From Pirellulaceae bacterium (GTDB taxonomy: Bacteria > Planctomycetota > Planctomycetia > Pirellulales > Pirellulaceae): a DNA stretch of 7,571 bases. Positions within the stretch are counted from its first letter, which is position 1. The number at the start of each line of letters is the position of its first letter. Below are positions 5,950 through 7,571 of this stretch, one piece after another. Under the pieces are notes generated by a model. The model did no database searches, was not told where the DNA came from, and was given only the letters and a program-made list of their open reading frames with translations. Both the position numbers and the translations under genes were made by a program. The stretch is from NCBI GenBank assembly GCA_030744095.1, contig JASLRF010000194.1, positions 1 through 7,571 of the forward strand, in the 5' to 3' direction.

Positions 5950-7239
5950 AATGCCGCCGCGGATCATCGCGGTGTCATCGGCTTTCAAGTCAGGCAAGCC
6001 CGAGGCGAATTCGATCACACGGCCCCAAACAAAGCCGATCTCGAGGCGGAATCCGGCGCCGCCATTGAGTTTTCGTTCCAGGCCAACGTACGCGCGATAG
6101 TCGCGCAAGGTGATCTTTTCTGTTGTGCTTGGAATCCGCTCAATTGCGTAACTGTCGCCGCCGAATTCGGCACCGAAGTAAAGCCAGTCTTCGTGCCTGG
6201 CCTCGCGTCGAATCAGGTGAGCCAGTTTGGGACGTGGAAAAACGATCTCGTACTTCTTCCGGTCGTCTGGCATCCAGATGACCCCGGCCACAGGCAGGGT
6301 CGTTGCGTCCTCGCGTCCTAGATATAAGATGCCCAGAATCATTTGCAGTTGGCCTGGCCGCCAGTCGTAACGAATCATTCCCTTGCCAGTCACGCGAAAG
6401 GCGTCCGTGCTGTGTTCGAAATCGCTGAAGATGCTCGGTGCGACCCCCATGATCGCAGTCCAGCGTGAGCTTAGCCGAGGCAACCAAGTAAAATCGAGAT
6501 AAGTCTCGTAGAGCTGTGGTGGCAGATTGACGACTTGCGGGCCATCCAAAAAACGTGTGTTGAAAGCCGGAGTGATGAGCAGTGGCCATTCGCGAGTGGG
6601 CAGTGGAAGCGCGAATGTGGCTTGGAGGTCGATTTCCGTCACACCAAAATCATCGGATTTGTCGTTTCGGTCGATCCATGTTCCGTTAAAGCAAAGCAAC
6701 TGAAAGAACCCATCTTTGTGATCCGTTATGCCGCTGTCGTGCAGTAACGTTGGATCCACGGCAGGGAAAATCAGCTCGCCTTCGCTGATCGGAGTGCCGT
6801 AATAGTCCGGCATCGCAATGGCTGGCTGTGTAGCAGTCAGCCCCAACCCTGCCTGGCCAGGGAAGGACGATTCCGGCAATGAAAACCGGCCTGTCGCCGT
6901 GCTAGGAGTAAGCAACTGGGGCGTCAACGTTTGCGTCAGTAGATGGGATGACGTCGGGAGATGCGGTGTCGCTGAGAGTGGTTGCGCTGAGAATTCCGGC
7001 GACGGTAGTGGTGTAAATGTGGTTGAGCTTGGTATCGAGTAAGGGATGGTCGAGTTCGCGGGCAAGAACTGGATGGCCGTTGGGTCGGGGCCTTCGTACC
7101 GCAGCGGCGGATTTGAGAATCCGAGACCCTGCGGTGGTGGTGTTTGTGCGATTGCGGGCGAGGCGTTCAGCGCAAAAAGAACGAGCAGACAAGTCGCCCG
7201 GACACTCCATCCGAAAAGGTGGAAAGTAGGAGGATTCAC
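5941..7239 (-). CDS. Predicted outer-membrane beta-barrel protein
   Basis: A 432-aa exported protein. Residues 1-31 form a Sec signal peptide (hydrophobic core about 16-26, likely cut after AIA at 29-31). Residues 32-145 are a low-complexity Pro/Ser/Thr linker. Residues 150-432 have alternating hydrophobic/aromatic strands with turns (for example FNGTWIDR, YETYLDFTWLP, DWLYFGAEFGG, AYVGLERK) and end GGITF; a C-terminal Phe is typical of barrels inserted by the BAM machinery. Planctomycete DUF6268-type barrels are a possible family, but I cannot confirm it. The GTG start at 7239 is used because the next in-frame Met is at residue 143; upstream AGGATGAG is a weak ribosome site. The last 60 residues align well with the gene fragment at 7362-7571 (shared RAxVGLE, FASG and MIRGG), so the two are tandem paralogues. 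Substrate or function is unknown. Confidence 0.88.
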   Translation of the reverse strand: MNPPTFHLFGWSVRATCLLVLFALNASPAIAQTPPPQGLGFSNPPLRYEGPDPTAIQFLPANSTIPYSIPSSTTFTPLPSPEFSAQPLSATPHLPTSSHLLTQTLTPQLLTPSTATGRFSLPESSFPGQAGLGLTATQPAIAMPDYYGTPISEGELIFPAVDPTLLHDSGITDHKDGFFQLLCFNGTWIDRNDKSDDFGVTEIDLQATFALPLPTREWPLLITPAFNTRFLDGPQVVNLPPQLYETYLDFTWLPRLSSRWTAIMGVAPSIFSDFEHSTDAFRVTGKGMIRYDWRPGQLQMILGILYLGREDATTLPVAGVIWMPDDRKKYEIVFPRPKLAHLIRREARHEDWLYFGAEFGGDSYAIERIPSTTEKITLRDYRAYVGLERKLNGGAGFRLEIGFVWGRVIEFASGLPDLKADDTAMIRGGITF

Positions 7240-7278
7240 GGTAGCAGTCTCATCCTGGTTAGGACTAGCGCATCAATC

Positions 7279-7336
7279 ATAGTCGCTGGTCGCTCCGCGA
7301 ACTTGGCGTAATGTTCGCGGAGCGAACAACGACTAT
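7279..7336. repeat. Long hairpin between the two outer-membrane genes
   Basis: Arms 7279-7302 and 7313-7336 pair at 22 of 24 positions around a 10-base loop. The inner 13 bp are perfect (TCGCTCCGCGAAC with GTTCGCGGAGCGA), and the outer 7 bp (ATAGTCG/CGACTAT) are perfect too. It lies 25 bases past the stop of the upstream paralogue and 40 bases before the next start. There is no T-run, so it may be a factor-dependent or structural 3' end of the first gene, or a REP-type repeat. It might shield the upstream mRNA from 3' exonucleases. Confidence 0.75.
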
Positions 7337-7361
7337 ACGACAGTTATTGATTCAACGACCC

Positions 7362-7571
7362 TTAGTACGCGAGGCCGCCACGAATCATGATGGTGTCTTT
7401 CAATGTCCGCTTGGCGATTGGACCAGACGCAAACACAAGCTTGCGGTCAAACACATACGCAGTTTCCACGAACCCCCGCGTTCCACGATGACAAGTCCAT
7501 TCGAGCCCGACGCCGGCGCGAATGTCGTTGATGTCAACGCGTCGGTCGCCCCCAATGCCTCGATCGATGGT
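7362..7571 (-). CDS. Outer-membrane protein paralogue, 3' end only
   Basis: The open frame runs in from the right edge and ends at TAA (7362-7364); 69 residues are visible and the 5' part is outside the window. The visible part reads as beta strands with turns (DIRAGVGLEW, GFVETAYVFDRKLVFASG, DTIMIRGGLAY). Aligned with the end of the neighbouring 432-aa protein, it shares RAxVGLE, FASG and MIRGG in the same order and spacing, so it is a paralogue and not a random open frame. It ends in Tyr where the neighbour ends in Phe; both are aromatic, as expected of barrel C-termini. The two genes are tandem, same strand, 122 bases apart. Function is unknown. Confidence 0.85.
   Translation of the reverse strand, partial: TIDRGIGGDRRVDINDIRAGVGLEWTCHRGTRGFVETAYVFDRKLVFASGPIAKRTLKDTIMIRGGLAY

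Noticed and set aside
7236..7253. Five-codon leader ORF whose TGA overlaps the GTG start of the outer-membrane gene
   Set aside because: The ATG has no ribosome site of its own, and the sequence AGGATGAG is more simply read as the weak site for the GTG start.

Overview
The window looks like a piece of a planctomycete chromosome (Planctomycetota, probably Pirellulales-like). This is inferred from protein style, not from a marker gene. Two long single-pass membrane proteins have small cytosolic N-terminal modules (a GYF_2 domain and a two-CxxC zinc ribbon) joined to very Pro/Ser/Thr-rich linkers. Several starts are GTG, ribosome binding sites are patchy, base composition is moderately GC-rich, and the intergenic spaces are full of palindromes. 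All six recognisable genes lie on the minus strand, so the order of transcription runs from the right edge to the left. I see no tRNA, rRNA, CRISPR array, transposase or phage gene.

Right part (about 5600-7571): the 3' end of one outer-membrane beta-barrel-like gene enters from the right edge. It is followed by a 24-bp-arm hairpin and then by a complete paralogue with a signal peptide, a low-complexity linker and a C-terminal barrel-like domain ending in Phe. About 97 bases further on is a small lipoprotein gene (75 aa). These three may be a cell-envelope group.

Middle (about 3564-5615): a palindrome- and repeat-rich intergenic region of about 300 bases (5313-5615) precedes a complete M32 (carboxypeptidase Taq) metallopeptidase with all family motifs. 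This is the only gene with a firm biochemical assignment. A second intergenic region (3564-3803) holds three hairpins in a row and shares short exact modules with the first one, which suggests a dispersed REP-like repeat family.

Left part (1-3563): a zinc-ribbon/transmembrane protein is followed after a larger gap by a GYF_2/transmembrane protein. They share a layout (cytosolic adaptor-like head, one membrane helix, disordered linker, exported C-terminal domain), although their sequences are different.

I did not find a clear new multi-gene system. The most notable signals are non-coding: a nested inverted-repeat element at 5383-5498 with flanking repeat arrays, and two separate 19-bp tandem duplications, each lying on the stop codon of a gene (peptidase and outer-membrane protein).
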